From a virus: a stretch of DNA of 26,990 bases. Within the stretch, counting starts at the first letter, position 1. Every line of letters begins with the position of its first letter. This document shows positions 1-6,520 of the stretch, piece after piece. The stretch is taken from positions 1 to 26,990 of IMG/VR virus record IMGVR_UViG_3300016457_000232. One strand, given 5' to 3'. The notes under the pieces are model-generated. The model saw only the letters and a list, made by a program, of their open reading frames with translations, ran no database searches and had not been told where the DNA came from. The translations under genes and the position numbers were made by a program.

Positions 1-394
1 CTTTAACTGTTTCCTCTTCTCCTTTTGAATTAATCTTTTTCATTATCAAAACACCATCAACTTTATATTTTTCAATTTGAGGATATATTTCAAAGTCTAT
101 ATTCAAACCTAAATCCCACGATAATATCGATGTAATTAAAACACAAATACGTGCCCAAATGTATCGTTCCACTTTCCATTCACCACTTTGCCCTTGTTTC
201 ACCCAATTTTCAGAGTTCAAAAAGAAATTATCAAAATTCTCTTTTGAAATAATCAAACGTAAATCAATGTCTCGCGGTTTATCAAAATGTAATGCTGAAC
301 CACACAAATAAAGTTCACCCTGAAAATACCTAACTATGAATCGTAAAATCTTGTTTTGTTCTAGTGTATCAATTAGGTTATTCACAAAATTCAT
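1..394 (-). CDS. Nucleotidyltransferase-fold protein, partial (C terminus beyond left edge)
   Basis: This open frame runs off the left edge, so only about 131 N-terminal residues are visible. Near residues 30-45 it reads LCGSAL...KPRDIDLRLII, the G-S...D-x-D signature of the polymerase-beta nucleotidyltransferase superfamily; a later LNIDFEIYP stretch could give the third acidic residue. Such folds act as nucleotide-adding enzymes or as MNT-type toxin/antitoxin components; nothing here decides which. Two adjacent ATGs exist at 397 and 394; I chose 394 because GGAGG (401-405) is then 6 nt away instead of 3. It follows the annealing-protein gene and has its own 26-bp dyad just upstream of the ribosome binding site, so it may be controlled separately. 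Confidence 0.7.
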   Translation of the reverse strand, partial: MNFVNNLIDTLEQNKILRFIVRYFQGELYLCGSALHFDKPRDIDLRLIISKENFDNFFLNSENWVKQGQSGEWKVERYIWARICVLITSILSWDLGLNIDFEIYPQIEKYKVDGVLIMKKINSKGEEETVK

Positions 395-408
395 CATACT
401 CCTCCTTT

Positions 409-434
409 TGCAATATAATATTTCTTATATTGAA
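409..434. promoter_or_regulatory. 26-bp dyad, copy A, upstream of the nucleotidyltransferase gene
   Basis: TGCAATATAA, six bases, then TTATATTGAA on the plus strand. The inner 8-bp arms (CAATATAA/TTATATTG) are perfectly symmetric. It ends 3 nt before the GGAGG of the gene starting at 394. The same 10-6-10 arrangement occurs at 4401-4426 and 23134-23159. It could be a DNA operator or an RNA hairpin that controls ribosome access. Confidence 0.6.
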
Positions 435-453
435 AACCTATAACTTGTGTAAA

Positions 454-474
454 CGGGGAGCCCGTTACTCCCCG
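454..474 (-). terminator. GC-rich hairpin over the stop codon of the annealing-protein gene
   Basis: On the minus strand CGGGGAG, a 7-base loop TAACGGG, then CTCCCCG form a perfect 7-bp stem. The TAA stop codon of the preceding gene lies in the loop. Only three T residues follow, so it would be a weak intrinsic terminator or an RNA 3'-end stabiliser. A similar stop-in-loop hairpin is at 17629-17648. Confidence 0.5.
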
Positions 475-1352
475 AAAAGCTCATTTTTGATATCTTTAAC
501 GTCTTTCTTTTGCATTTCTGGTTTTGGTTTTTCGTTGATTTGTTGTTCTTTTTGTTCCACTTTTTCTTCTACCGATTCTGATTGTTCATCTGATTGTTCT
601 TGTTGCACAGTCTGAGATAGAAGTTGTTGGATATCATCAGCGGGATGATCAACTACCTGTGGGCCAGCGGGTGCTGAATAAATAGGTCTGTCTTCAAATT
701 CATCATAAATTTCATCAGTTGCACCTATTGGGAATGCTCTTCTTAACGCTCTTCTCATTGCTTTTGTTCTGGCTTTCTCAGCGGGGTCTTCCATTTTATT
801 CCCTGTCGGTACTACATTAGCAATCCCTTCGTATGTTGCACCGTCATTTGTGATAACTGTACAAATAGAAGTCCAGCTTCCATCACTTTCTTTTTTGTCT
901 TTCCACTGCATTTCTTTCAAGTTTCCTGAGTTCTTAGCATAAAACAAGAAACCGTCTGCCTTTATGTAGATTTGATTGTTAACTGGTATCGTGTGTGATA
1001 GTGGTCTAAGGCCATAGTCTATTTCAGCCCTTGCCATTTCAAGAAGAATCAACTTCACATCATCCTCTGAAATCTTCACTTGATTGATTGGTTTCTTTAA
1101 CCTTCTTGCTTCCTGGTCTAACATCATTTCGTAAACTCTGCGTGCTATTCCAAATCTTAAATATTCATAAATTTTAGCTTGTACAAGCCCCTCGTATGTT
1201 ACCAGATCAACTTCTCCGAATGTTGTTTGTTTAGTTAGATTTTTCATGTTTTCATTTAGCTTTTGCACATCAAGTTCATAACCTACCGCTTCAAAGTATT
1301 CTTGCAAGCTTTTTGCTTTAAAAGGGCTTAATTCTTTCTTTTCTTCTGCCAT
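465..1352 (-). CDS. Putative phage single-strand DNA annealing protein (RecT/Erf-like)
   Basis: 295 residues. Its probable role is to anneal complementary single strands during phage recombination or replication. The support is context plus general shape: it directly follows a PD-(D/E)XK nuclease gene (TAATG overlap), as in phage exonuclease/annealase pairs. Residues about 110-215 hold a globular core with ...ARAEIDYGLRPL..., IYIKADGFLFYAKNSG and the basic run DPAEKARTKAMRRALRRAF, which resembles the closing helix of phage annealases. The last 65 or so residues are Gln/Glu/Ser-rich and probably disordered, ending in an acidic LFGE tip, like the partner-binding tails of single-strand-binding proteins. 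I do not see a full canonical RecT motif, so the family assignment is tentative. SD GAGGGG precedes the ATG. Confidence 0.55.
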   Translation of the reverse strand: MAEEKKELSPFKAKSLQEYFEAVGYELDVQKLNENMKNLTKQTTFGEVDLVTYEGLVQAKIYEYLRFGIARRVYEMMLDQEARRLKKPINQVKISEDDVKLILLEMARAEIDYGLRPLSHTIPVNNQIYIKADGFLFYAKNSGNLKEMQWKDKKESDGSWTSICTVITNDGATYEGIANVVPTGNKMEDPAEKARTKAMRRALRRAFPIGATDEIYDEFEDRPIYSAPAGPQVVDHPADDIQQLLSQTVQQEQSDEQSESVEEKVEQKEQQINEKPKPEMQKKDVKDIKNELFGE

Positions 1353-2410
1353 TATAACCCCTCCTCTTCAACATATTTAAATGTTTTCCGTTTGCGCTCT
1401 TCTATAAAATCTTGTAAGTCGTCTTTAAATTCTTCCAATGCTTTTGTCTCTAATTTTACATAATCAAATAAGTCTTTGTTGTGGTTGTTTATTAGTTGTA
1501 AAACTTTGTTTTGCAGTTCTTTGCGGTCGATTTTTCTCTTTGTTGTCAAATAACTTGAATACATAAGCTTATATTCTCCTTTATCAAGTTTTAATTTTCC
1601 AGTATCTTTTTGTTCGACATAACCGTTTAATGCTTTTTTGTATTTTTTAACTTTCTCTTCTAAAACCTTAATAGTTTTAAATACTTCTTGGGCTTCTTCA
1701 TCATTGCGAATGGCTGGTATATCTTTTGCTTTGATTGCTCCAGCAAGCGGACATTGACTAACATATGAACAATAAGCGCAATGGTTTCCTGGGGTTGGTT
1801 GCCACTTTGTATCATTCTCAATCTTCTTGATAAGCTTTTTCAATTTCATTTCTGCAAAGCCTATATCTTGCGGTGTTAGTTCAAATTCAAGGACTTCATT
1901 TGAACTTAAAAGAATATATCCAGCTTTTGTAACTGGTTGTTGTAACAATAACATAACCGCCCACGCGTACAACGCAACCTGAAATCTTGTGGGTTTTGAA
2001 TGGCCAGTTTTCCAATCCCAAATCTCATAATAACCCTTACTATTTCTGACAATAAGATCAATAATGCCTCTAAACCAAGCATCTTTTTCAAAAAAATCAG
2101 TTACTTTTAAGTCTTGTGTCAATGCAAATCTTGTTTCAATACCTACAATCTGGCCAAGATCTTTAGAATATTTTATAGCAGTCAATACCTTAATTTTTGC
2201 GTCTTCCATATCATCGTAAGGAAGATCAGCAAGTGTTTCTTCCCATTCTTGACCTCTTAAAGCCTTAGCTATTGCTTCATGTACTTTTCCTCCGAAAAAT
2301 CCTGCGTTTTCTACTATTTCTGGAAGTTTTTCAATGTACTTAAAATAAAACCTCCTTGGACATCTGTCATACTCCAAAACCCTTGACATACTGTACGGTG
2401 CTAAATTCAT
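1352..2410 (-). CDS. PD-(D/E)XK nuclease, Cas4/AddB-like with Fe-S cysteines
   Basis: 352 residues. The N terminus (YSMSRVLEYDRCPRRFYFKY) is the usual entry motif of RecB/AddB/Cas4-type nucleases. Visible motifs: GKVHEAI around H44, GIIDLI with D118, and WDWKTG with D132 and K134 as the metal-binding and catalytic residues. Q144 (FQVALYAW) matches the QxxxY motif. C17 with C211, C214 and C220 (CAYCSYVSQC) forms a four-cysteine set that in this family holds a 4Fe-4S cluster. The C-terminal 130 residues are charged and helical. It probably resects DNA ends for the annealing protein encoded next. It overlaps the upstream gene by ATGA and has a strong SD (GGAGGGG). Confidence 0.85.
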   Translation of the reverse strand: MNLAPYSMSRVLEYDRCPRRFYFKYIEKLPEIVENAGFFGGKVHEAIAKALRGQEWEETLADLPYDDMEDAKIKVLTAIKYSKDLGQIVGIETRFALTQDLKVTDFFEKDAWFRGIIDLIVRNSKGYYEIWDWKTGHSKPTRFQVALYAWAVMLLLQQPVTKAGYILLSSNEVLEFELTPQDIGFAEMKLKKLIKKIENDTKWQPTPGNHCAYCSYVSQCPLAGAIKAKDIPAIRNDEEAQEVFKTIKVLEEKVKKYKKALNGYVEQKDTGKLKLDKGEYKLMYSSYLTTKRKIDRKELQNKVLQLINNHNKDLFDYVKLETKALEEFKDDLQDFIEERKRKTFKYVEEEGL

Positions 2411-2946
2411 TTTATCCCCTCCTCTAAAAATTTTTGAGCTTTTTTAGCTAATTCAAGGTTATTAAACCCAATTACAATATGGCCAGCGTACTGGTCTAAA
2501 ATTTCATATGTTGTTGCTTTAGTTTGTTCGTCTTCAAGTATTCTGAATCCTAAGCTGGTATGTATGACACCACCAACTAATACTGAAGGTTTTTGACGGT
2601 AAACTATCTCAATACTCCATAAAGGGGCGAGATCTCCCAGCTCAACTGTTTTTGTTATATAAGGATATTTACACCCTATAGTACATAGCCATGCCTGAAT
2701 ATCAGTATCTCTTGAAGCGATTTTTGAATCAAGAGCTTGCAAATATTTTAATAAAGGGATTTCGAGCGTGCTTGGCTTTTTATATATAGGCCAATACGTT
2801 AATTCACACTGCATGTTTTCTAACTGTTTAAGGAGTTCATCACGAGAAACTGTTGTTATATAGCTGAAAAATTCAAATAAGTTATCAAAATGTAATTGTC
2901 GTTGCTGACGTTGTGAATAATTAAATATTCCATTGTAATGTATCAT
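2407..2946 (-). CDS. Hypothetical early phage protein
   Basis: 179 residues, unrecognised. The N-terminal 60 residues are rich in Gln, Tyr and Phe and predicted soluble; the C-terminal half has alternating strands (LWSIEIVYRQ, GHIVIGFNNLE) and ends in an amphipathic helix. No catalytic signature or membrane segment is visible. Its stop overlaps the nuclease start (ATGA), so it is translationally coupled to the recombination pair and may assist it. The SD is weak (GGCGGTAG) compared with its neighbours. Confidence 0.7.
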   Translation of the reverse strand: MIHYNGIFNYSQRQQRQLHFDNLFEFFSYITTVSRDELLKQLENMQCELTYWPIYKKPSTLEIPLLKYLQALDSKIASRDTDIQAWLCTIGCKYPYITKTVELGDLAPLWSIEIVYRQKPSVLVGGVIHTSLGFRILEDEQTKATTYEILDQYAGHIVIGFNNLELAKKAQKFLEEGIK

Positions 2947-2947
2947 A

Positions 2948-3331
2948 TTATCTACCGCCTTTTAGAGTAGATAATTTTTTCCAGTATTCCTGCAATTCTT
3001 TAACTTTGATTTCACCAGAAACTATCCTTTTTAAATATTGTTCTACTACAAAATTTGCAAAGTCATAAGCAAGTTCTTTGCTGTTGAAATGCTCAACAAG
3101 TTTTCTCATAATTCCTGCTTCGATCTTGAATGCAACTGTAACTTTGTTTCTAACATAGTGTGTTGCTCTGCGTAATAATTCTTCATCTAAGGCTTTGGCT
3201 TCTTCAGGTGTCAAAGCATACTTCTTTCCTTGTTTTGTAAACGTTAAACCGCGTTTTTCAAGCACCTTCATCACATTATATACATCTGCAAGTGTAACAT
3301 TGTATTTCTTTGCAAAATCCTTAGGTGTCAT
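2948..3331 (-). CDS. Small helix-turn-helix-like protein
   Basis: 127 residues from the chosen start. Residues 1-45 (PKDFAKKYNVTLADVYNVMKVLEKRG...KYALTPEEAKALDEE) look like a compact DNA-binding helix-turn-helix of the kind used in phage replication or excision proteins. The rest is helical and basic. Two in-frame ATGs exist, at 3337 and 3331; the second lies 9 nt from GGAGG against 3 nt for the first, so I chose 3331. It overlaps the end of the dNMP kinase gene by 11 nt. It could be a regulator or a replication accessory; no target can be named from the sequence. Confidence 0.7.
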   Translation of the reverse strand: MTPKDFAKKYNVTLADVYNVMKVLEKRGLTFTKQGKKYALTPEEAKALDEELLRRATHYVRNKVTVAFKIEAGIMRKLVEHFNSKELAYDFANFVVEQYLKRIVSGEIKVKELQEYWKKLSTLKGGR

Positions 3332-3929
3332 TTTCATCTACCTCCTTGTTGGTTGCAGTTATTTTATAACTGTATATTGTTTGTGTATACTTTGCTTTCA
3401 ATAAGTCGCTATCCAAATCACTTTTTGTGGCCACTAAACGTGAAGCAACAAGCAAATCAACATGTTTTTCAAGTATGTCTAATGTATAGACATTATTAAT
3501 AATATACTCTCCATCTTTGGGGTTTAATTCGTTTTCTGTTCTATGGTTTTCAAACTCTGGATTATACCCTGGACGTTTTGTTCTTATATATTGTGGTGCA
3601 TGAATATACACTGGAATAAAGCCGAGTTTTTTTAAATAGACATATTCTACTCTTAATCGCACATCTGAAATTACTACCCTTTCAGGATTATCTTTAAGAA
3701 TACGCTTCCAAGTGTATTCAGTCCAGACGGTTGGTTTAATTTCTCTCATCTTCTCGCCAATATCAATCAGCAATCGTCTGTCTTTTTCTTTCATGCCAAA
3801 ATATTTTTTTGCTACCTCGTAAACTCCTTCGGCTAACGCATACTTTTTGAATCCGTATTTACGCACAAGAATGTCTGCTGTTGTATCTTTCCCTGCTCTC
3901 TGTTTACCCATTAAGAAGATTTTAAGCAT
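3321..3929 (-). CDS. Deoxynucleoside monophosphate kinase (P-loop)
   Basis: 202 residues. The N terminus MLKIFLMGKQRAGKDTTADI carries a Walker A loop (G8-x-x-x-x-G13-K14-D15-T16) in the GKDT form seen in phage T4-type dNMP kinases and dephospho-CoA-kinase-like folds. DNPERVVISDVRLRVE (about residues 80-95) fits the acidic strand that binds Mg2+ and substrate; the region HRTENEL could be part of the lid. The enzyme would phosphorylate dNMPs to dNDPs to feed phage DNA synthesis. The ATG has a good SD (AAGGAGGG) inside the previous gene, which it overlaps by 8 nt. Confidence 0.75.
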   Translation of the reverse strand: MLKIFLMGKQRAGKDTTADILVRKYGFKKYALAEGVYEVAKKYFGMKEKDRRLLIDIGEKMREIKPTVWTEYTWKRILKDNPERVVISDVRLRVEYVYLKKLGFIPVYIHAPQYIRTKRPGYNPEFENHRTENELNPKDGEYIINNVYTLDILEKHVDLLVASRLVATKSDLDSDLLKAKYTQTIYSYKITATNKEVDENDT

Positions 3930-4194
3930 TCTTTCCCTCCTTTTTTGTTCCTTTTGATCTCTTTGCTAATATTTTCCTGATAGCAACTGCTGGTAATTCT
4001 CTATTACTAAAAACGTCATATACTGCAATATACACATGTGGTGCAAATAAATTACCGTTGTAATGGACTTGATATGTTTTGTCATTATGTTCAATGTTAA
4101 ACCACCCAATAAGATAAGTATGTGATAATTGTTGCATTCCATCTAAACTAGCTGTTCTGTGTAATTTCCAAAATTCCTTCCAAAGCAATTTCAT
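3922..4194 (-). CDS. Hypothetical small early protein
   Basis: 90 residues, unrecognised. It has an aromatic-rich centre (HTYLIGWFNIE, YQVHYNGNLFAPHVYIAVYDVF) likely to form a small beta-sheet, and a basic C-terminal tail (KILAKRSKGTKKEGKN) that could contact nucleic acid. It lies directly upstream of the dNMP kinase gene with an 8-nt overlap and has a GAGGG SD. Confidence 0.6.
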   Translation of the reverse strand: MKLLWKEFWKLHRTASLDGMQQLSHTYLIGWFNIEHNDKTYQVHYNGNLFAPHVYIAVYDVFSNRELPAVAIRKILAKRSKGTKKEGKNA

Positions 4195-4210
4195 GTTATC
4201 CCTCCTCGTA

Positions 4211-4387
4211 CTATTTTAAAAAGCCTATCCATAAACCAAGCTTTACATAATCCCAAAAACCCTGTGGTGCAATGTCTGGTTTAAGAATGCGTAAAATATT
4301 ATATCCAACCCAACCAGAGAACCATAAACCAAAAATAATACAGCAGATTATACCGATAGTAACTAATAATCCTTTTAAAATTTTCAT
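4211..4387 (-). CDS. Small membrane protein
   Basis: 58 residues from ATG 4387, placed 6-7 nt after GGAGGGG; a start at 4405 would lack this site. Residues 4-30 form one hydrophobic segment (LKGLLVTIGIICCIIFGLW...), and a second, weaker one is at the C terminus (YVKLGLWIGFL). It is probably an inner-membrane protein of unknown role in the early operon. Its SD is preceded at once by dyad copy B. Confidence 0.65.
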   Translation of the reverse strand: MKILKGLLVTIGIICCIIFGLWFSGWVGYNILRILKPDIAPQGFWDYVKLGLWIGFLK

Positions 4388-4400
4388 TTTTCCCCTCCTT

Positions 4401-4426
4401 TGCAATATAATTTCTGTTATGTTGCA
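4401..4426. promoter_or_regulatory. 26-bp dyad, copy B, upstream of the small membrane protein gene
   Basis: TGCAATATAA, six bases, TTATGTTGCA on the plus strand; symmetry extends by TT/AA on each side (4399-4428) with a single mismatch. It overlaps the last codons and stop of the 75-residue gene and ends 2 nt before CCTCC, the complement of the SD of the gene starting at 4387. Confidence 0.65.
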
Positions 4427-4644
4427 AATTTTCGGTCAACCTCACTAACATTTACCTTCATACTTCCATATGTTCGTCTAAAAATGTAATCATCTATTAT
4501 CTTATACTGTTCTTTGGCAACATCAGTATATCCGATTAATTTGCAACCTTTCTCATGAATTTCGTCACAACCAGCAAAACTTAAGATATCTAATCCTAAA
4601 TTCTTTTCCATCTCAGTTGTATACTTTATTTCAATCTTCAACAT
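4417..4644 (-). CDS. Hypothetical small early protein
   Basis: 75 residues, unrecognised. It has two cysteines (AGCDEIHEKGCKLIG, about residues 26-33) and a charged C terminus. No membrane segment is seen. The ATG follows GGAGGGG at a normal distance. Its 3' end overlaps dyad copy B. Confidence 0.6.
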   Translation of the reverse strand: MLKIEIKYTTEMEKNLGLDILSFAGCDEIHEKGCKLIGYTDVAKEQYKIIDDYIFRRTYGSMKVNVSEVDRKFAT

Positions 4645-4658
4645 TTTATCCCCTCCTT

Positions 4659-4937
4659 TTATTCTTCATCTAAATCTTCAATAACCCAATTTGCACCGTC
4701 CCAATAGAGTGTGAACTCTGCTGGATCAAAATATTCGTCTATATTCAAACCTTTTTCTTCAAAAACCTTTTTTGCATCTTCCCAATGAACTGCTTCTATC
4801 TTATCTATCACCATTCCTCTGTTTTTTAATGTATAGCAAGCAACTTTATCTCCAAAATCCTCCTGAGTTATGCCTAAAGTTTCTAATTCTGATAAAACAA
4901 AACCACTAAATAACAACAATTCGACCTTTTCACTCAT
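4659..4937 (-). CDS. Hypothetical small acidic protein
   Basis: 92 residues, strongly acidic, ending in IEDLDEE. Acidic small early phage proteins are often inhibitors of host enzymes or DNA mimics, but nothing in the sequence proves that here. SD GGAGGG precedes the ATG. It overlaps the upstream gene by ATGA. Confidence 0.6.
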   Translation of the reverse strand: MSEKVELLLFSGFVLSELETLGITQEDFGDKVACYTLKNRGMVIDKIEAVHWEDAKKVFEEKGLNIDEYFDPAEFTLYWDGANWVIEDLDEE

Positions 4938-5233
4938 TTCAATCCCTCCTCTGTAATATACCTAATTTCTTCTTTGGTTCTGTTATCTAGTATGACATAG
5001 TCTTTGCGCTTTAAATAGTCCATCAAAAATTTCTTATCCTTTTCTATTTGCTTATCAAAATGTTTTTTGTATTTGCACCAGCTTGGATACCCAACCGCAA
5101 ATTCATATACTTCTTCGCCGTCATAAATAGAAATTCTGTTTGGTTGTTCAAAGTTGCCTGATTGATAAAACACAACAGGTTTTTCTTCCTTTTTAAAAGC
5201 TTCCTTTGCCATTTGCATTTTGCGTTTTCTCAT
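4934..5233 (-). CDS. Hypothetical protein, first gene after the structured leader
   Basis: 99 residues from ATG 5233 (MRKRKMQMAKEAF...). The frame stays open upstream to 5377, but that part overlaps the stable RNA hairpins and has Arg/Gly/Ser-rich low-complexity sequence, and the ATG at 5377 has its purine run directly abutting; ATG 5233 has AAGGAGGGG at good distance. The protein has a basic N terminus, a short beta-rich centre (KPVVFYQSG...RISIYDGEEVYEFAVGY) and a charged helical end. Function unknown. It appears to be the first gene of the early operon. Confidence 0.6.
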   Translation of the reverse strand: MRKRKMQMAKEAFKKEEKPVVFYQSGNFEQPNRISIYDGEEVYEFAVGYPSWCKYKKHFDKQIEKDKKFLMDYLKRKDYVILDNRTKEEIRYITEEGLK

Positions 5234-5266
5234 ACCAATCCCCTCCTTTTTAAAAGTGATTTCTAA

Positions 5267-5335
5267 GCCCACCGTGGGACTTGCACCCACATTCTGGAAC
5301 CTTCTCCCAGTTCCAGAACCCACTTTGGAGTGGGC
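5267..5335 (-). ncRNA. tRNA-like cloverleaf in the early leader
   Basis: On the minus strand a 7-bp closing helix (GCCCACT with GGTGGGC) encloses a 9-bp perfect hairpin (TTCTGGAAC, 9-base loop, GTTCCAGAA) and a T-arm-like hairpin GTGGG-TGCAAGT-CCCAC that abuts the closing helix exactly as in a tRNA. The T-loop differs from the usual TTCRANY only by G at position 55. There is no D arm, no 7-base anticodon loop and no CCA end, so it is not a normal tRNA. The 5' strand CCCACT could instead pair with AGTGGG 4 bases downstream, which excludes the closing helix and suggests a two-state switch. It sits about 20 nt upstream of the SD of the gene starting at 5233. Confidence 0.45.
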
Positions 5336-5391
5336 AATTGTTTTTTTATGTTCTCTTCCCTGAACCCTTTCAGTCATCTCCCTTTTTGGTG

Positions 5392-5412
5392 AGCCCTACT
5401 CGGGCCAGGGCT
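5392..5412 (-). promoter_or_regulatory. Leader hairpin upstream of the cloverleaf
   Basis: On the minus strand AGCCCT, a 9-base loop and AGGGCT form a 6-bp stem. A smaller hairpin, CTGAA-AGGG-TTCAG, lies between this and the cloverleaf. Together they make an about 200-nt leader dense in secondary structure. Confidence 0.4.
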
Positions 5413-5773
5413 ATTCACTTTTCAAAGACCTTTCATTCAAGTTCAACTTTAGTATAACATATTTTTATAATAATGTGTGTTAAGCATAAGTAAAATATAA
5501 GTTAAAAGTAAGTAAATGTTTTAGAGTAAGAATTAGCATAAAAATATAGCATAATTGCACAAAAATTGCATAATATATGCACAAAAAAGCGCCTTTTTAA
5601 ATCGATTTTAAAGGGTGTTTTTATACACAGGATATGTAATAACATAGGAAAGTATTAGAAAAGGCGGTTATAGGCGAATATACAAAGAGACGAGAAATAT
5701 AGTATTTATGCGGGTTTATGTGAACTTGAAAGGGAAATAAATAGGCAGGGAAAAATATCCAGAATGATATAAG
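5413..5773. other. AT-rich intergenic region between late and early operons
   Basis: No supported gene on either strand. The stretch is very A/T rich. It holds short direct repeats (TAGCATAA twice, TGCACAAAAA twice, several AAGTAA units near 5480-5520), a near-palindrome TGCATA-ATA-TATGCA (about 5568-5582), and an imperfect dyad around AAATCGATTT (about 5590-5620). This composition is compatible with a regulatory region, replication origin or attachment site, but none is proven. Confidence 0.4.
5451..5459 (-). promoter_or_regulatory. Candidate extended -10 promoter for the early operon
   Basis: The minus strand reads TGT-TATACT, an extended -10 element (TGN plus a hexamer close to TATAAT). 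The -35 region is poor. It would start a transcript near 5445, about 210 nt upstream of the first early start codon at 5233, giving the structured leader. Confidence 0.35.
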
Positions 5774-5800
5774 AAAAATCTGCCCCCGAAGCTCGGGGGC
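5774..5800 (-). terminator. Strong intrinsic terminator of the late operon
   Basis: On the minus strand an 8-bp perfect GC-rich stem (GCCCCCGA, 3-base loop, TCGGGGGC) is followed by AGATTTTTC. This is a classic rho-independent terminator for transcription arriving from the lysis genes. Confidence 0.85.
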
Positions 5801-5944
5801 TCAGGAAAGGAGGGGGTTACAGTTGATATCAGTAATCGCGTCAAAAATATGAATTCGGACAAATAGTTACATTTGGTTCATGTTTTGTTTATATAACGGT
5901 CCTGTTCCAAAACGATTTTCAATAAAAAGTGTTCTGTTGTAGAA
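5801..5944. other. Untranslated 3' region of the late operon
   Basis: No gene is supported. A weak hairpin (GTTCT-ACAAC-AGAAC followed by ACTTTTT, minus strand, 5924-5945) overlaps the end of the 48-residue gene and may be a minor terminator. The plus strand has an SD-like AGGAGGGGG near 5808-5816, but the TTG after it opens only a nine-codon frame. Confidence 0.4.
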
Positions 5945-6091
5945 CTATTTCAAAAATCTTTTCAAAAAATGTGCAAGGCCATTTTCATTTCCGAGTTTCT
6001 CTTCTTCTGCATATCTCTTTTCTAAGTCAATCTTTAGAAATTCTCTATCTATAATATCATCTGCTTGTTTTTTTAGTTCAGAGTCCGTCAA
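5945..6091 (-). CDS. Small charged protein with TTG start, last late gene
   Basis: 48 residues (MTDSELKKQADDIIDREFL..., with TTG read as Met). The start overlaps the stop of the holin-like gene as TTGA, a translational-coupling arrangement, with GGGGATGAG upstream. The protein is highly charged and helical (EKRYAEEEKLGNEN) and ends in a basic amphipathic tip (HFLKRFLK). It has no transmembrane segment. It may be a lysis accessory or a small unknown protein. The frame is intact and the composition resembles the neighbours. Confidence 0.6.
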   Translation of the reverse strand: MTDSELKKQADDIIDREFLKIDLEKRYAEEEKLGNENGLAHFLKRFLK

Positions 6092-6345
6092 GGGTTTTTC
6101 TCATCCCCTTCGTCACCGATGTTGTGCATTTTTTTGAGTTCGTTTCCAACTGCAATTAACCAACTTCCAGCAGCATCTTCTATTTCATCAGCACTTGCTT
6201 CATTTCCTAAAACTGATTTTACTATAAGCTTTGAAATCCATTCTGCAACTTTTCTTGCGTTAGATTTTGCAAATACAAAACCAGCAACGGCAACGAGAAC
6301 CGCACCAACTAACGCACTTAAAAGCATTTGGACAACTTCATTCAT
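6088..6345 (-). CDS. Holin-like small membrane protein
   Basis: 85 residues. One strong N-terminal transmembrane segment (VVQMLLSALVGAVLVAVAGFVFA, residues 4-26), then an amphipathic helix (ARKVAEWISKLIVKSVLG) and a charged C terminus (HNIGDEGDEKNP). Size, topology and position after the lytic enzyme fit a phage holin that permeabilises the inner membrane. The SD is GGAGGCG. An antiholin or other lysis membrane protein is the alternative. Confidence 0.55.
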   Translation of the reverse strand: MNEVVQMLLSALVGAVLVAVAGFVFAKSNARKVAEWISKLIVKSVLGNEASADEIEDAAGSWLIAVGNELKKMHNIGDEGDEKNP

Positions 6346-6357
6346 AATTTCGCCTCC

Positions 6358-6519
6358 TTACTTTTTAAATATCAAACCAATCACTATAATTGGCCATAAA
6401 GCTGCAATTGTAAATACTTCTTTCATGCTCATGCTTGCACTAATACCAGATTGTGCAACACCTACCAAAGCAAAGAAACAAAAGCCAAGCAGGTAAATAA
6501 TAAGTATCCAAAGCCACAT
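6358..6519 (-). CDS. Small membrane protein, lysis cassette
   Basis: 53 residues from ATG 6519 (MWLWILIIYLL...). Two hydrophobic segments (residues 2-20 and about 33-51) with a short Ser/Met-rich loop and a terminal KK. Such two-segment proteins next to a lytic enzyme are candidate holins or antiholins. ATG 6519 follows AAGGAGAGATAAC, whose GGAG lies inside the transglycosylase 3' end. Confidence 0.55.
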   Translation of the reverse strand: MWLWILIIYLLGFCFFALVGVAQSGISASMSMKEVFTIAALWPIIVIGLIFKK

Positions 6520-6520
6520 G

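Noticed and set aside
5267-5335. Genuine tRNA gene
   Set aside because: T arm and acceptor-like helix fit, but there is no D arm, no 7-base anticodon loop and no CCA end.
4934-5377. 147-residue version of the first early protein
   Set aside because: The extra N terminus overlaps strong RNA hairpins and its ATG abuts the purine run; ATG 5233 has a proper SD.
5801-5860. Plus-strand gene after an SD-like AGGAGGGGG
   Set aside because: The TTG following it opens only nine codons before a stop.
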